NCBI RefSeq assembly: GCF_900105885.1
Contig: NZ_LT629780.1
Span: forward strand, 1,612,001 to 1,676,000
DNA from: Pseudomonas guangdongensis
GTDB taxonomy: Bacteria; Pseudomonadota; Gammaproteobacteria; Pseudomonadales; Pseudomonadaceae
Length of the DNA: 64,000 bases
Direction: 5' to 3'
The notes under the pieces were generated by a model. It ran no database searches. It saw only the letters and a list, made by a program, of their open reading frames with translations, and was not told the origin of the DNA. Of this stretch, positions 42,567 through 51,483 are shown one piece after another. The translations under genes were made by a program, and so were the position numbers. Each line of letters starts with the position of its first letter. Positions within the stretch are counted from its first letter, which is position 1.

Positions 42567-43808
42567 TCAGGCCGGCGCACAGATCTGCGCCAGCACGCCG
42601 AGGCGGCGGCGGGATTCGGCAACGTAGGGATTGTTCTGGTCCCAGGCGTAGCCGGCGAGGATCGAGCAGACCATCCGGCGGATCTCTGGCTGGGCCTTCT
42701 CGTAGTAGATGACGTCCTGGAAGCTGCCGTCGTACCAGCCCTCGACATAGGTGCGGAAGGTGTCCACGCCGCGCTTGAGCAGCACGGCGAACTCGGCTTC
42801 CCAGTCCACCGTCTCGCCGCCGAGCTGACGGTGCAGCAGGGCGGCGGCCATGCTCGACGAGCGCATGGCGATGGTCACCCCGGAGGAGAACACCGGGTCG
42901 AGGAACTCGGCGGCGTTGCCGAGCAGGGCGAAGCCCGGACCGTGCAGGGCCTTGACGTTGGCCGAGTAGCCGTCGATCAGCCGCGCCGGGGTGTCCCACA
43001 CGGCGTTCTTGAGGATGCGCCGGAGGTTTGGCGCCTCGCCGACGAACTCCTTGAGGCAGGCGTCGAGATCCACCGGGCGGCCCTCGTAGCGCTCGGCGGC
43101 GGCGACTACGCCCAGCGAGCAGCGGCCGTTGCTGAACGGGATGGTCCAGTACCAGACGTCGCGTAGCTCGGGGTGGGTGGTGATGAGGATCTTCTCGCGG
43201 TCGAAGCGCGGATCGTCGATGCGGTCCTCGATGTGGGTGAACACCGCCCGGCGCACCGGGAAGCAAGACGGCGCCTCCAGATCGAGCAGGCGCGGCAGCA
43301 CCCGGCCGTAGCCGCTGGCGTCGAGGACGAAGGCGCAGTCGATGGCGTACTCGCTGCCGTCGGCGCGGCGCACCTGCAGCTGCGGGCGGGCGCCGGCGAA
43401 GTCGGCGGCGATCAGCTCCTCCTCGTAGCGGATCTCCACGCCCTGCAGTTCGGCCTGGTCGGCCAGCAGCTTGTCGAAGGTGGCGCGCTGCACCTGGAAG
43501 GTGCTGCCGTGGCCGGCGGTGAACTTGTCGCGGAAGTCGAACTCGGTGTAGCGCTCGTCGCAGCCGAAGGCCGCGCCGTGCTTGACCTGGAAGCCGGCGG
43601 CCTGCACCGCCTCGAGCATCCCGGCCTCCTCGATGAAGTCCAGGCAATGCGACAGCAGGCTCTCGCCGATGGAGAAGCGCGGGAAGCGCTGGCGCTCCAG
43701 GATCAGCACGTCGTGGCCCTTACGCTTGAGCAGCGCGCCGGCGATGGCGCCGGAGGGGCCGGCACCGATGATCACGACTTGACGTTGTTGCAGTTCATGC
43801 AGCGCCAT
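42567..43808 (-). CDS. FAD-dependent oxidoreductase (tryptophan-halogenase/GGR-like)
   Basis: A 413-residue flavoprotein of the p-hydroxybenzoate hydroxylase-like superfamily. The dinucleotide site is VVIIGAGPSGAIAGALLKRKG, followed by LERQRFPRFSIGESLL as in halogenases and geranylgeranyl reductases, and the second FAD motif is GPGFALLGNAAEFLDPVFSSGV. The halogenase-specific Lys/WxWxIP motif is replaced by VWYWTIPFSNG, so a close relative of halogenases; brominated APE-type pigments (xanthomonadins) are known, but hydroxylation or desaturation is equally possible. ATG at 43808; overlaps the antiporter-like gene by 14 bp. Confidence 0.87.
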   Translation of the reverse strand: MALHELQQRQVVIIGAGPSGAIAGALLKRKGHDVLILERQRFPRFSIGESLLSHCLDFIEEAGMLEAVQAAGFQVKHGAAFGCDERYTEFDFRDKFTAGHGSTFQVQRATFDKLLADQAELQGVEIRYEEELIAADFAGARPQLQVRRADGSEYAIDCAFVLDASGYGRVLPRLLDLEAPSCFPVRRAVFTHIEDRIDDPRFDREKILITTHPELRDVWYWTIPFSNGRCSLGVVAAAERYEGRPVDLDACLKEFVGEAPNLRRILKNAVWDTPARLIDGYSANVKALHGPGFALLGNAAEFLDPVFSSGVTIAMRSSSMAAALLHRQLGGETVDWEAEFAVLLKRGVDTFRTYVEGWYDGSFQDVIYYEKAQPEIRRMVCSILAGYAWDQNNPYVAESRRRLGVLAQICAPA

Positions 43809-44952
43809 AGGGGCTCCTTGCCTGAGGTTGTCTTATGCAGCGGGGGGCGATGCCGGGAATGGCCGGCAGCAGGGTGGAAACCAGGCTCATCAGCAGCAGG
43901 GCGAAATACACCGCCGGCGAGATGACCTGCTGTGCCAGCAGCAGGTTGAGAAAGACGATTTCGGTCAGCCCGCGGATGTTCAGCAGCAGGCTCTCGCGCC
44001 ACTTGCCGGCGACGTCGCCCGGGCCGCCGGCCCAGCGCAGGCCCAGCCAGTTGCCGGCCAGCTTGCTGACGATCGGCAGCAGCACCAGCGCCAGCAGATG
44101 GCTGGCCGAGTAGCCGGCGACGGCCTGCTGGAAATCGACCTGGAGGATGCCGTAGCTGAGCAGCAGCGGGATCGCCAGGTACTGCTGCAGCCACTGCCAG
44201 TGCGCCGGACGTAGCGGCAGCTGCAGCGGCAGGCCCAGCCGGGCCAGGCACAGCAGGTAGCCGATGCCGAACAGCAGGGCGTTGCCGCCCAGTTGCTGGA
44301 ACGCCAGCATCAGGGCGAAGAACGGCAGGCTGTAGCCCAGCGGGCGGCGCAGGCCGCAGCGGTGCAGCGCCAGCGGCAGCAGGGCGGCGAGCAGGGTGAG
44401 CAGCAGCATCAGCGGGCGGCCGCCGCCCTGGGCCAGGGCGAACAGTCCCCAGCAGGCCAGGTCGATGAGGATCGCGCTCTGCAGCAGGCGCCGGCTGGCG
44501 TCCGCGGCATAGCCGATGCTGCGCAGGTAGAGGTGCAGGATCGGGATGGCGCTGAGGGCGAACAGCAGGCCGAGGGCGAGGCGCGCCAGCCAGCCGTCCA
44601 GCGCCAGCAGCCAGATGGCGCTGGCCAGGCCGCAGAGGAACGGCACCAGGAAGCTCGGCAGAGCGATCTTCAGGCTCGGCAGGCTGACCTCGAGCTCGAT
44701 CACGTCGCCGAGGATGTGGCCGAGCAGCAGCGCGAAGCACAGGCCGTAGAGCAGCTCCAGCCAGGCCGGAGCGACCAGCGCGGCCTGGCTCAGCGCGCCG
44801 TCGGCGGGCAGTCCGTAGAGCGTCAGCAGCGGCAGGCCGAGGCAGGCCAGCAGTAGCTGGCTGACGATCGGCAGCAGACCGAGCGCGCGGCCGAGGCGCG
44901 CGGCGCCGGCGTACAGCAGCGGCAGCGCCAGCCAGCAGAGCAGGACGGTCAT
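43795..44952 (-). CDS. Na+/H+-antiporter-like polytopic membrane protein
   Basis: A 385-residue protein with about eleven hydrophobic segments, starting MTVLLCWLALPLLYAGAARLGRALG. The run LLPIVSQLLLACLGLPLL, the 'ELEVSLPSLKIALPSFLVPFLCG' loop and SKLAGNWLGLRW near the C-terminus resemble the CPA2/Kef cation:proton antiporter fold, and 'NIRGLTEIVFLNLLLAQQVIS' matches the last conserved helices of that family. Substrate unknown. It lies between MMPL exporter and FAD enzyme with overlaps on both sides (4 bp and 14 bp), so it is clearly part of the operon, although such a gene is not among the usual aryl polyene components. It may energise or regulate pigment export. Confidence 0.82.
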   Translation of the reverse strand: MTVLLCWLALPLLYAGAARLGRALGLLPIVSQLLLACLGLPLLTLYGLPADGALSQAALVAPAWLELLYGLCFALLLGHILGDVIELEVSLPSLKIALPSFLVPFLCGLASAIWLLALDGWLARLALGLLFALSAIPILHLYLRSIGYAADASRRLLQSAILIDLACWGLFALAQGGGRPLMLLLTLLAALLPLALHRCGLRRPLGYSLPFFALMLAFQQLGGNALLFGIGYLLCLARLGLPLQLPLRPAHWQWLQQYLAIPLLLSYGILQVDFQQAVAGYSASHLLALVLLPIVSKLAGNWLGLRWAGGPGDVAGKWRESLLLNIRGLTEIVFLNLLLAQQVISPAVYFALLLMSLVSTLLPAIPGIAPRCIRQPQARSPYGAA

Positions 44953-47309
44953 GCCTGGGTCTCCGTGGCGGTCGGCGCGGCCCAGGGCGCCAGCAGGAAG
45001 CTGAACACCAGGCCGAGACTGACGGTGAGGCCGAAGCTGGCGATCGCCGGCGTAGCGGACAGCGCCAGCAGGCCGAACGACAGCCAGGTGGTGACGGCGG
45101 CCAGCAGGGTGCCGAGCAGGCTGGTGGCGGCGCCGCCGACCCGCTCGCGCATGATGATCGCGTAGTCGACGCCGATGGCGGTGACCAGCAGCAGGCCGAA
45201 CAGCGCGAACAGGGTCAGCGGCTGGCCGAGCCAGCCCAGGCAGGCCAGCGCCGCCAGCGCGGCGAGCAGCGAGATGGCGAGCACCCGCGCCGCGCCGCGC
45301 CAGCCGAACGGCAGGCACAGCAGCAGGAAGATCAGCAGGCTGGCCAGCAGCTTGAGCTGCACCGCGCTGCGCTGGGTGGCGGCGAACTGGCGGTTCAGCT
45401 CGGCGGGGCGGTCGACCAGCTGCACGCCGGGCAGGCCCGCGGCCTGCGTCGCCAGCGCCGCGCTGTCGCCCAGCCCGCGCAGGCTGACCAGCGCCGCCAC
45501 GCCGTCCGCCGTGGCGCCCAGCCACAGTGGTCGCCACGGCTCGCCCAGCGGGCCGGCCAGCGCCTGTTCGATGTCCGCTGCGGGCAGCGCCTGCAGTTGC
45601 GCCAGCTCGGCCTGCAGCGCCTCCGGCGGCACGCCCAGCGCCTGTAGCGGCGCGCCGGCCGCCGCCAGGGCCGGCAGCGCCTGGCGCAGGCGCTGCTGCT
45701 CGGCGGCCGGGGCGAGCAGCTGGCTGAGCGCCAGATAGCCGTGCAGCTTGCCGGCGGCGACCAGCCGGTCGAGGCGTTCGGCCAGCGCGGCCTGGCGCTG
45801 CAGCAGCTGCTCCTGGTCGGCGGCGCGCACCAGGAAGAACTGGCTGGTGGGCTGCAGGCCGGTGATCGCGGCGATGGCGCGGGCCTCGCCGAGCAGTTGC
45901 GGCGAGCTGCTGACCCACTGGCGCAGGTCGTCCTTGAGCGACAGCTGGGTCAGCCCGCCGAGGCAGAACAGCCCCAGCGCGGCGAGCAGCCAGGGCGTGG
46001 CCAGGCGTTGCAGCAGCGCGGCGCGCAGGGTGAGCAGGCGCTCGGCCAGGCGCAGCGGCGGCGTCCACGGCTGCAGCGGCTGGCTGCCGAGCAGCGCCGG
46101 CATCAGGCACACCGTGCACAGCCAGGCGCCGAGCAGGCCGACGCTGGAGAACAGCGCCACCTGGCTGAGCGCCGGGAAGGGCGTGAGCGCCAGCGCCAGG
46201 TAGCCGATGGCGTTGGTCAGCAGGCCGAGGGTCAGCCCCGGCAGGGTGGCGCGCAGCGCCTGCCAGGGCCGCCAGGGCTGCAGGCTCCAGCTCTTCGACA
46301 GGTAGTGCAGCGGGAAGTCGATGGTCACCCCGATCAGGCTGGCGCCGAGCACCAGGGTCAGCACGTGGATCTGGCCGAACAGGGCGACGCAGGCGCTCAG
46401 CCCGGCGAGGCTGCCGACCAGCGCCGGCAGCAGCGCCAGCAGCACGCGCGGGCGGCGGAACAGCAGCAGGGTCAGCAGCAGCGCGCCGCCGGCGGCCAGG
46501 CCGCCGAGCCAGGCGCTTTCCCGGCGCGCCTGCTGCTGGCCGTGGGCGGCGTGCAGCAGGCCGCCGGCGGCCAGCAGTTCGCCGCCGGCGGCCGCGACCT
46601 GCGCGCGCGCGGCGTCGACCCGGGCGGCCACGTTCAGCGGCAGGTCGAGGTCGAAGGCGTCGCTGCGGGTCTGCGCGCGCAGCAGGCGCCAGCGCTTGCC
46701 GTCCCGCTCGGCGAGCAGCCCGCCGTCCGCCGCCGGCTGGACCCGCCCGGCGCCGGGCAGGCCCTGCTGGATGCGCGCGGCGAGGCCGAACCAGTCCTGC
46801 TCGACGGCGAGCAGGCCGCTCGCCTGGAAGGGATCGAACAGCGCCTGCACGCGCTGCGCGACGAACGCCTCGGGCTGTTCGAGCAGCAGGCGGCGGTCGG
46901 CGGCCGGCAGCAGCGCCAGGCGGCCGTCGAGCAGTTGCCGGCGCAGCGCCGGCAGGTCGGCGTCGAGTTGCCACTGCACCTGGCGGAACAGCCCGCTGGC
47001 CTGCCAGGCCGCGCCCAGCTCGGCGACCAGCGCCTGGGCGCGGGCCTCGTCGGGATGCTGCAGCAGCACGATCAGCTCGCGGTTGAGCGGCTCCTGCACG
47101 CGCTGCTCGGCCTGTTGCAGCAGCGCGTCGCCGCTGCCGGCCGGCAGCAGCTCGAGCAGGCTGGCGCTGAGCGGCGCGCCGTGCCGCCACTGCCAGGCGG
47201 CCAGCGCCAGCAGCAGCGCCAGCAGCGCGGCGAACAGCCAGGGCAGGCGCTGTTCGAGGCGTCCGGGCAGGGCGGGCGTGTCAGTCGGCGAAGGCATGGC
47301 GCTCGGCAT
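44949..47309 (-). CDS. MMPL/RND-type exporter of the aryl polyene pathway
   Basis: A 786-residue membrane protein with the MMPL layout: one N-terminal helix, a large periplasmic domain (about 40-250), five helices including LVLGASLIGVTIDFPLHYLSKSW, a second periplasmic domain and five more helices including LLLVTAIGVDYAIIMRERVGG. The Asp residues in 'VTIDFPLHY' and 'IGVDYAIIM' are the expected proton-relay positions. Predicted to move the aryl polyene lipid from the inner membrane to the periplasmic carrier. Two in-frame ATGs are possible (47309 or 47297), both overlapping the end of the LolA-like gene. Confidence 0.9.
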   Translation of the reverse strand: MPSAMPSPTDTPALPGRLEQRLPWLFAALLALLLALAAWQWRHGAPLSASLLELLPAGSGDALLQQAEQRVQEPLNRELIVLLQHPDEARAQALVAELGAAWQASGLFRQVQWQLDADLPALRRQLLDGRLALLPAADRRLLLEQPEAFVAQRVQALFDPFQASGLLAVEQDWFGLAARIQQGLPGAGRVQPAADGGLLAERDGKRWRLLRAQTRSDAFDLDLPLNVAARVDAARAQVAAAGGELLAAGGLLHAAHGQQQARRESAWLGGLAAGGALLLTLLLFRRPRVLLALLPALVGSLAGLSACVALFGQIHVLTLVLGASLIGVTIDFPLHYLSKSWSLQPWRPWQALRATLPGLTLGLLTNAIGYLALALTPFPALSQVALFSSVGLLGAWLCTVCLMPALLGSQPLQPWTPPLRLAERLLTLRAALLQRLATPWLLAALGLFCLGGLTQLSLKDDLRQWVSSSPQLLGEARAIAAITGLQPTSQFFLVRAADQEQLLQRQAALAERLDRLVAAGKLHGYLALSQLLAPAAEQQRLRQALPALAAAGAPLQALGVPPEALQAELAQLQALPAADIEQALAGPLGEPWRPLWLGATADGVAALVSLRGLGDSAALATQAAGLPGVQLVDRPAELNRQFAATQRSAVQLKLLASLLIFLLLCLPFGWRGAARVLAISLLAALAALACLGWLGQPLTLFALFGLLLVTAIGVDYAIIMRERVGGAATSLLGTLLAAVTTWLSFGLLALSATPAIASFGLTVSLGLVFSFLLAPWAAPTATETQA

Positions 47310-47880
47310 CGCTCAGCTCGGCGGCGGTCTGGCTGTCGCTCAGGCGCAGACGGGTGTGGTCGCCCTGGGTCTCGTACAGGGCGATCTCCTCGACCAGCGC
47401 GCCGCCGCGGATCTCGATGCGGCTGAAGATCTGCTGCAGCAGGGCGCTGCGCGGGGTCAGGCGCAGCTGCCAGGCGTCGGCCCGGCCCTGCAGGTCGAGG
47501 GCGAAGTCGCGCTGCAGGGCCTCGCTGTCGCCCTGCAGCACGGCGAGGAACAGGCGCTGCTGCTGGCTGCCGTGGGCCTGGCTGCCCTGCGCCTGCCAGC
47601 CCTGCGGCGTGCGCCGGGCGATGCCGGCGGCGCCGATGCGGTAGTCCTGGGCCAGCGGCCGCTCGAGCAGCCAGAGCAGGCCCTGCTCGCGGGCGAGGAC
47701 GAAGCGGCCGCTGCTGCTCAGCGGCTGGGGCAGGGCGCGCAGGTGCTTGTCCTGAACGAACTGGCCGCGCACCACCGCGGGGGCGCCGAGCTGCTGCTGC
47801 AGCGCGGCCAGGTCGAAGGCGCAGGCCAGCGCCGGCAGCAGCGCCAGGCCGGCGAGCAGCGCGCGCAGCAGTCGCCTCAT
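47281..47880 (-). CDS. LolA-like periplasmic carrier (aryl polyene associated)
   Basis: A 199-residue exported protein: Sec signal (LLRALLAGLALLPALACA), then a LolA-type beta-half-barrel with VRGQFVQDKHLRALPQPLSSSGRFVLAREQGLLWLLE, the core LolA pattern. Such LolA homologues in pigment clusters are thought to carry the lipid-linked polyene across the periplasm. ATG at 47880 overlaps the thioesterase by 4 bp. Confidence 0.9.
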   Translation of the reverse strand: MRRLLRALLAGLALLPALACAFDLAALQQQLGAPAVVRGQFVQDKHLRALPQPLSSSGRFVLAREQGLLWLLERPLAQDYRIGAAGIARRTPQGWQAQGSQAHGSQQQRLFLAVLQGDSEALQRDFALDLQGRADAWQLRLTPRSALLQQIFSRIEIRGGALVEEIALYETQGDHTRLRLSDSQTAAELSDAERHAFAD

Positions 47881-48305
47881 GCCTCGAGCGCCCGCTGCAC
47901 GCAGGCGACCAGCGCCGGCGGCGAGACCAGCTGCATCTCGCCCGTGGCGATCTCCACCGCCACCTGCACCGAGCTGCCGCGGGTCAGCCGCTCGCCGCTT
48001 TCGGCGTCGCTGATCAGGTAGTGGATCTTCAGGCGGTTCTCCCACTCGACCAGCTCGGCGCGCACGCGGATGGTCTGGCCGAAGCGCGCGCTGCGGATGT
48101 AGCGCAGCTGCAGGTCGATCACCGGCCAGCCGTAGCCGGCCTCGCGCATCTGCACATAGTTGTGCCCGAGGCGGTCGAGCAGGGCGCAGCGTGCGACCTC
48201 GAAGTACTTGACGTAATGGCCGTGCCAGACGATCTCCATGCTGTCGACGTCGAAGAACGGTACCTGCAGTTCGATCTCGGTGTGCAGCACGCCGCGACTA
48301 CGCAT
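47877..48305 (-). CDS. apeK: Acyl-ACP thioesterase, 4HBT hotdog family
   Basis: A 142-residue hotdog enzyme of the YbgC/4-hydroxybenzoyl-CoA thioesterase group. The catalytic loop is VPFFDVDSMEIVWHGHYVKYFEVAR, with the Asp that activates water (DVDSM), and the helix 'RCALLDRLG' follows. Expected to release or proofread acyl-ACP intermediates of the polyene chain. The start overlaps the ammonia-lyase stop by 8 bp. Confidence 0.9.
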   Translation of the reverse strand: MRSRGVLHTEIELQVPFFDVDSMEIVWHGHYVKYFEVARCALLDRLGHNYVQMREAGYGWPVIDLQLRYIRSARFGQTIRVRAELVEWENRLKIHYLISDAESGERLTRGSSVQVAVEIATGEMQLVSPPALVACVQRALEA

Positions 48306-49839
48306 ACAGCCTCCAGTGGCGGGCGCGGATGCGGCTCAGGCACAGGCGCAGTTCGCCGTCGAGGGCGCGGTCTTCGATCACCGGCGGGAAGTCGGCGGCC
48401 AGCTGCGCGTGCATCTGCAGCAGCGGCGCCGGCAGTGCGCGCGCGCCCTGTTGCAGGCGCAGCCAGACGCCCTGGTTGGCGGCCAGCAGGGTGGCGGCGG
48501 CGACCTGTTCGGCCAGCTCCAGGCTGCGCAGCGCGTCGCGCGCGGCGATGGTGCCCATGCTCACCTTGTCCTGGTTGTGGCACTCGGTGGAGCGCGAGAA
48601 CACGCTGGCCGGCATCGTGTTCTTCAGCGCCTCGGCGGTCCAGGCGCTGGCACCGATCTGCACCGCCTTGAAGCCGTGGTTGATCATCGCGGTGGCCGCC
48701 GGCGCGCCGGACAGGTTGCTCGGCAGGCCGTGGTTGTAGCGGCTGTCGACCAGCAGGGCGAGCTGGCGGTCGAGCAGGTCGGCGACGTTGCCGACCAGGT
48801 TCTTCAGGCTGTCCATGGCGAAGGCGATGTGCCCGCCGTAGAAGTGCCCGCCGTGCAGCACGCGCTCGGCCTCGGCGTCGATGATCGGGTTGTCGTTGGC
48901 GCTGTTCAGCTCGGTCTCGATGAACTGGCGCAGCAGGCCCAGGCTGTCGGCCAGCACGCCGAGCACGTGCGGCGCGCAGCGCAGCGAGTAGCGGTCCTGC
49001 AGGCGGTGCAGCGGCGCGGTCGGCGCGTCGATGGCGAGGTCTTCGCGGATCCGCGCGGCCACCTGCATCTGCCCCGGATGCGGCTTGACCTGGAACAGGC
49101 GCTCGTCGAAGTGCTCCGGGTTGCCCTCCAGCGCCACCACGTTGAGCGCGGTGATGCGCGTGGCCAGCCTGAGCAGGTACTCGGCGCGGGTCCAGGCCAG
49201 GCAGGCCAGGCCGGTCATCACCGCGGTGCCGTTCATCAGCGCCAGCGCCTCCTTGGGACGCAGGGTCAGCGGCTGCCAGCCCAGCTCGGCGTGCACCTCG
49301 GCGGCGCTGCGCTGCTCGCCGCGGTAGAGCACCTCGCGCTCGCCGGCCAGCGCGGCGGCGACGTAGGACAGCGGGGTGAGGTCGCCGCTGGCGCCGACCG
49401 AGCCTTCCTCGGGGATCAGCGGCAGCACGTCGTGGTCGAGGAACTGCTGCAGGCGCTCGAGCAGCTCGACGCGCACCCCGGAGACGCCGTGGCACAGCGA
49501 CTGCAGGCGGGTGGCCAGCACCGCGCGGGTGGCCGGCGCGTCGAGCAGGCGGCCGAGGCCGCAGCCGTGGAAGGTGAACAGGTGGTGCGGCAGCGCCTCG
49601 ACCTGCTCCAGCGGCACGCCGCGCTCGCAGGAGTCGCCGTAGCCGGTGGTGACGCCGTAGATCCCGCCTTCCCGGTCCAGCAGGGTGTCGAGGAACTGCG
49701 CGCCGCGGGCGATGCGCGCGCGGAAGGCAGCGTCGTCCTGCAGGTGGGCGCGCGCCTGGCGCTGCGCCAGGGCCACGACATGCTCGATGGTCAGCGGACG
49801 TTCGCCGAAGATAACCGGCTCAGGCTGGTAGGTCGTCAT
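48298..49839 (-). CDS. Aromatic amino acid ammonia-lyase, tyrosine-type signature
   Basis: A 513-residue member of the HAL/PAL/TAL family. The Ala150-Ser151-Gly152 triad in SVGASGDLTPLS forms the MIO electrophile, Tyr61 (IYGVTTGYGDS) is the catalytic Tyr, and NSANDNPIID plus QDRYSLRCAPHVLG are conserved. At the substrate-selectivity loop it reads LPHHL (His85-His86-Leu87); His-Leu here is the known hallmark of tyrosine ammonia-lyases, while HAL has Ser-His. So it probably makes 4-coumarate from tyrosine as the aryl starter. The start at 49839 lies 20 bp inside the end of the acyltransferase gene. Confidence 0.92.
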   Translation of the reverse strand: MTTYQPEPVIFGERPLTIEHVVALAQRQARAHLQDDAAFRARIARGAQFLDTLLDREGGIYGVTTGYGDSCERGVPLEQVEALPHHLFTFHGCGLGRLLDAPATRAVLATRLQSLCHGVSGVRVELLERLQQFLDHDVLPLIPEEGSVGASGDLTPLSYVAAALAGEREVLYRGEQRSAAEVHAELGWQPLTLRPKEALALMNGTAVMTGLACLAWTRAEYLLRLATRITALNVVALEGNPEHFDERLFQVKPHPGQMQVAARIREDLAIDAPTAPLHRLQDRYSLRCAPHVLGVLADSLGLLRQFIETELNSANDNPIIDAEAERVLHGGHFYGGHIAFAMDSLKNLVGNVADLLDRQLALLVDSRYNHGLPSNLSGAPAATAMINHGFKAVQIGASAWTAEALKNTMPASVFSRSTECHNQDKVSMGTIAARDALRSLELAEQVAAATLLAANQGVWLRLQQGARALPAPLLQMHAQLAADFPPVIEDRALDGELRLCLSRIRARHWRLYA

Positions 49840-50752
49840 GGGTATTCCAGAAGGGGTAGAAGTTGAACCATTGCTCCGGCGCCTGCAGGCAGTAGTGCTG
49901 CAGGCGTTCGGCGTAGCGCTGCGCGCAGTCCTGGAGCACCGCCTCGCGGTTGCTGCGCTGCCAGCGGATGCTCTGCGCGAAGGGCTCGAAGCTGACCCGG
50001 TAGCGCCCGCCGCGCTTGATGCAGAACAGCAGGTTGACCGGACACTGCAGCAGCCCGGCGAGCAGCCAGGGGCCCTGCGGCAGCAGGGCGCGGGCACCGA
50101 GGAAGTCGACCGCGACGCTGCGCCCGCCGTGCAGGGGGATGCGGTCGCCGGCGATCGCCAGCCATTCGCCGCGCTCCAGGCGCTCGGCCAGTTGCAGCAT
50201 GATCGCGGTGTCCAGCTCGCTGACCTGGATCAGCCGCAGCTGGCTGGCGCCGGCAGCACCAAGCAGGCGGTTGAAGCGTTCGGCGTGGCGGGTGTGCACC
50301 AGCACGTTCATCTGCACCCGGCCGCCGAGCTCGGCCAGCGCCCGGCACACCTCGAGGTTGCCCAGATGCGCGCCGACCAGCAGCTGGCCGCGCGGCGCCT
50401 GCAGCTGCTCGTGCAGGTTGGTGGGGTCGTCGATGTCGATGTCGGCCAGGCCGAGGCGCCCGCCCCAGACGTCGAGCTTGTCGAGCAGGGCGTCGGCGAA
50501 GGCCATGAACTGGCGGAACTGCGCGCGCAGCGTCGACGCCAGCTCGGCGCGGCCGCTGCAGCGCGCCAGATGGTCCTGGTAGTCGCGGATGCTGTGGCGG
50601 GCGCGGCGACCGAAGACGAAGAAGTAGCCGACGATCAGGTACAGCAGCGGCGTCAGCGCGCGGCGGCCGAGGGTGCGCGCCGCCCAGGCGGTCAGGCGCA
50701 TCAGCAGGAAGCTGCCGCGCTCCTGCTCGGCGGCCCAGTGCTGGCGGGTCAT
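49820..50752 (-). CDS. LpxL/HtrB-like lysophospholipid acyltransferase
   Basis: A 310-residue membrane-associated acyltransferase of the lipid A acyltransferase family: an N-terminal hydrophobic anchor (LTPLLYLIVGYFFVFGRRAR), the HX4E-type motif in LLVGAHLGNLEVCRALAEL, and later WLAIAGDRIPLHGGRSVAVDFLG. Expected to join an acyl chain, perhaps the polyene itself, to the glycosylated lipid. In many aryl polyene clusters this domain is fused to a family 2 glycosyltransferase; here the two are separate genes overlapping by 4 bp (ATGA at 50749-50752). Confidence 0.88.
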   Translation of the reverse strand: MTRQHWAAEQERGSFLLMRLTAWAARTLGRRALTPLLYLIVGYFFVFGRRARHSIRDYQDHLARCSGRAELASTLRAQFRQFMAFADALLDKLDVWGGRLGLADIDIDDPTNLHEQLQAPRGQLLVGAHLGNLEVCRALAELGGRVQMNVLVHTRHAERFNRLLGAAGASQLRLIQVSELDTAIMLQLAERLERGEWLAIAGDRIPLHGGRSVAVDFLGARALLPQGPWLLAGLLQCPVNLLFCIKRGGRYRVSFEPFAQSIRWQRSNREAVLQDCAQRYAERLQHYCLQAPEQWFNFYPFWNTHDDLPA

Positions 50753-51483
50753 CCGCGCCACCGGCGGGCGAGGATCAGCGGCGCGCGCAGCAGCATGCCG
50801 AAGAACAGCTTGGCGTGCATCTTCGAGATCAGCGCGTTGTCGTGCCACAGGCGGAAGTGCGACAGGCCGTCCAGCGGGTAGTGCACGCGGGTCGGCAGCC
50901 AGCGCATCGGCTGGTTGCGCCAGGCCAGGCGCACAAGGATCTCCGGGTCGAAGTCCATGCGCCGGCCCAGACGCACCGAGTCGATCAGCGCCAGGGTGGC
51001 CGGCAGCGGGTAGACGCGAAAGCCGCACATGCTGTCGCGGATCTGCAGCGACAGGCTGTTGATCCACACCCAGACGTGGGTCAGGTAGCGGGCGTACAGG
51101 CGGCCCTTGGGCACGCTGGCGTCGTACTGCGGGTAGCCGCAGACCAGCGCCTGCGGCTCGCGGCGCGACAGTTCGAGGAACGCCGCGACGGCGGCGAGGT
51201 CGTGCTGGCCGTCGGCGTCGACCTGCAGGGCATGGCTGTAGCCCAGGCGCGCCGCCTCGCGCAACCCGGCCATCACCGCGCCGCCCTTGCCCTGGTTGAC
51301 CGGAAGGCGCAGCAGATGCACGTCGGGCTGCATGGCCAGGGCGTCCATCACCGCGGCGCAGGCGGCGCTGGAGGCGTCGTCGACCAGCACGCAGGGCAGG
51401 CCGGCATCCCGCAGGGCGGCCAGCACCTGGGGCAGGGCGTGCTCGTGGTTGTACACCGGGATCACCGCGCAGGGCTTATGCAT
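50749..51483 (-). CDS. apeJ: Family 2 glycosyltransferase (aryl polyene)
   Basis: A 244-residue GT-A enzyme, beginning MHKPCAVIPVYNHEHALPQV. The metal-binding region is DADGQHD (residues 89-95), the acceptor region contains SMCGFRVYP and the C-terminus is hydrophobic (KLFFGMLLRAPLILA). Dolichyl-phosphate-mannose-synthase-like. Likely adds the sugar that links the polyene to the membrane lipid. Upstream gene overlap 8 bp. The gene name is given by place and is less certain than the function. Confidence 0.85.
   Translation of the reverse strand: MHKPCAVIPVYNHEHALPQVLAALRDAGLPCVLVDDASSAACAAVMDALAMQPDVHLLRLPVNQGKGGAVMAGLREAARLGYSHALQVDADGQHDLAAVAAFLELSRREPQALVCGYPQYDASVPKGRLYARYLTHVWVWINSLSLQIRDSMCGFRVYPLPATLALIDSVRLGRRMDFDPEILVRLAWRNQPMRWLPTRVHYPLDGLSHFRLWHDNALISKMHAKLFFGMLLRAPLILARRWRG

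Noticed and set aside
43795..47190. 1131-codon minus-strand frame that would fuse an Arg-rich N-terminus to the antiporter-like protein
   Set aside because: The first 740 codons are the shadow frame of the MMPL gene. Real similarity starts at the ATG at 44952, which overlaps the MMPL stop by 4 bp.
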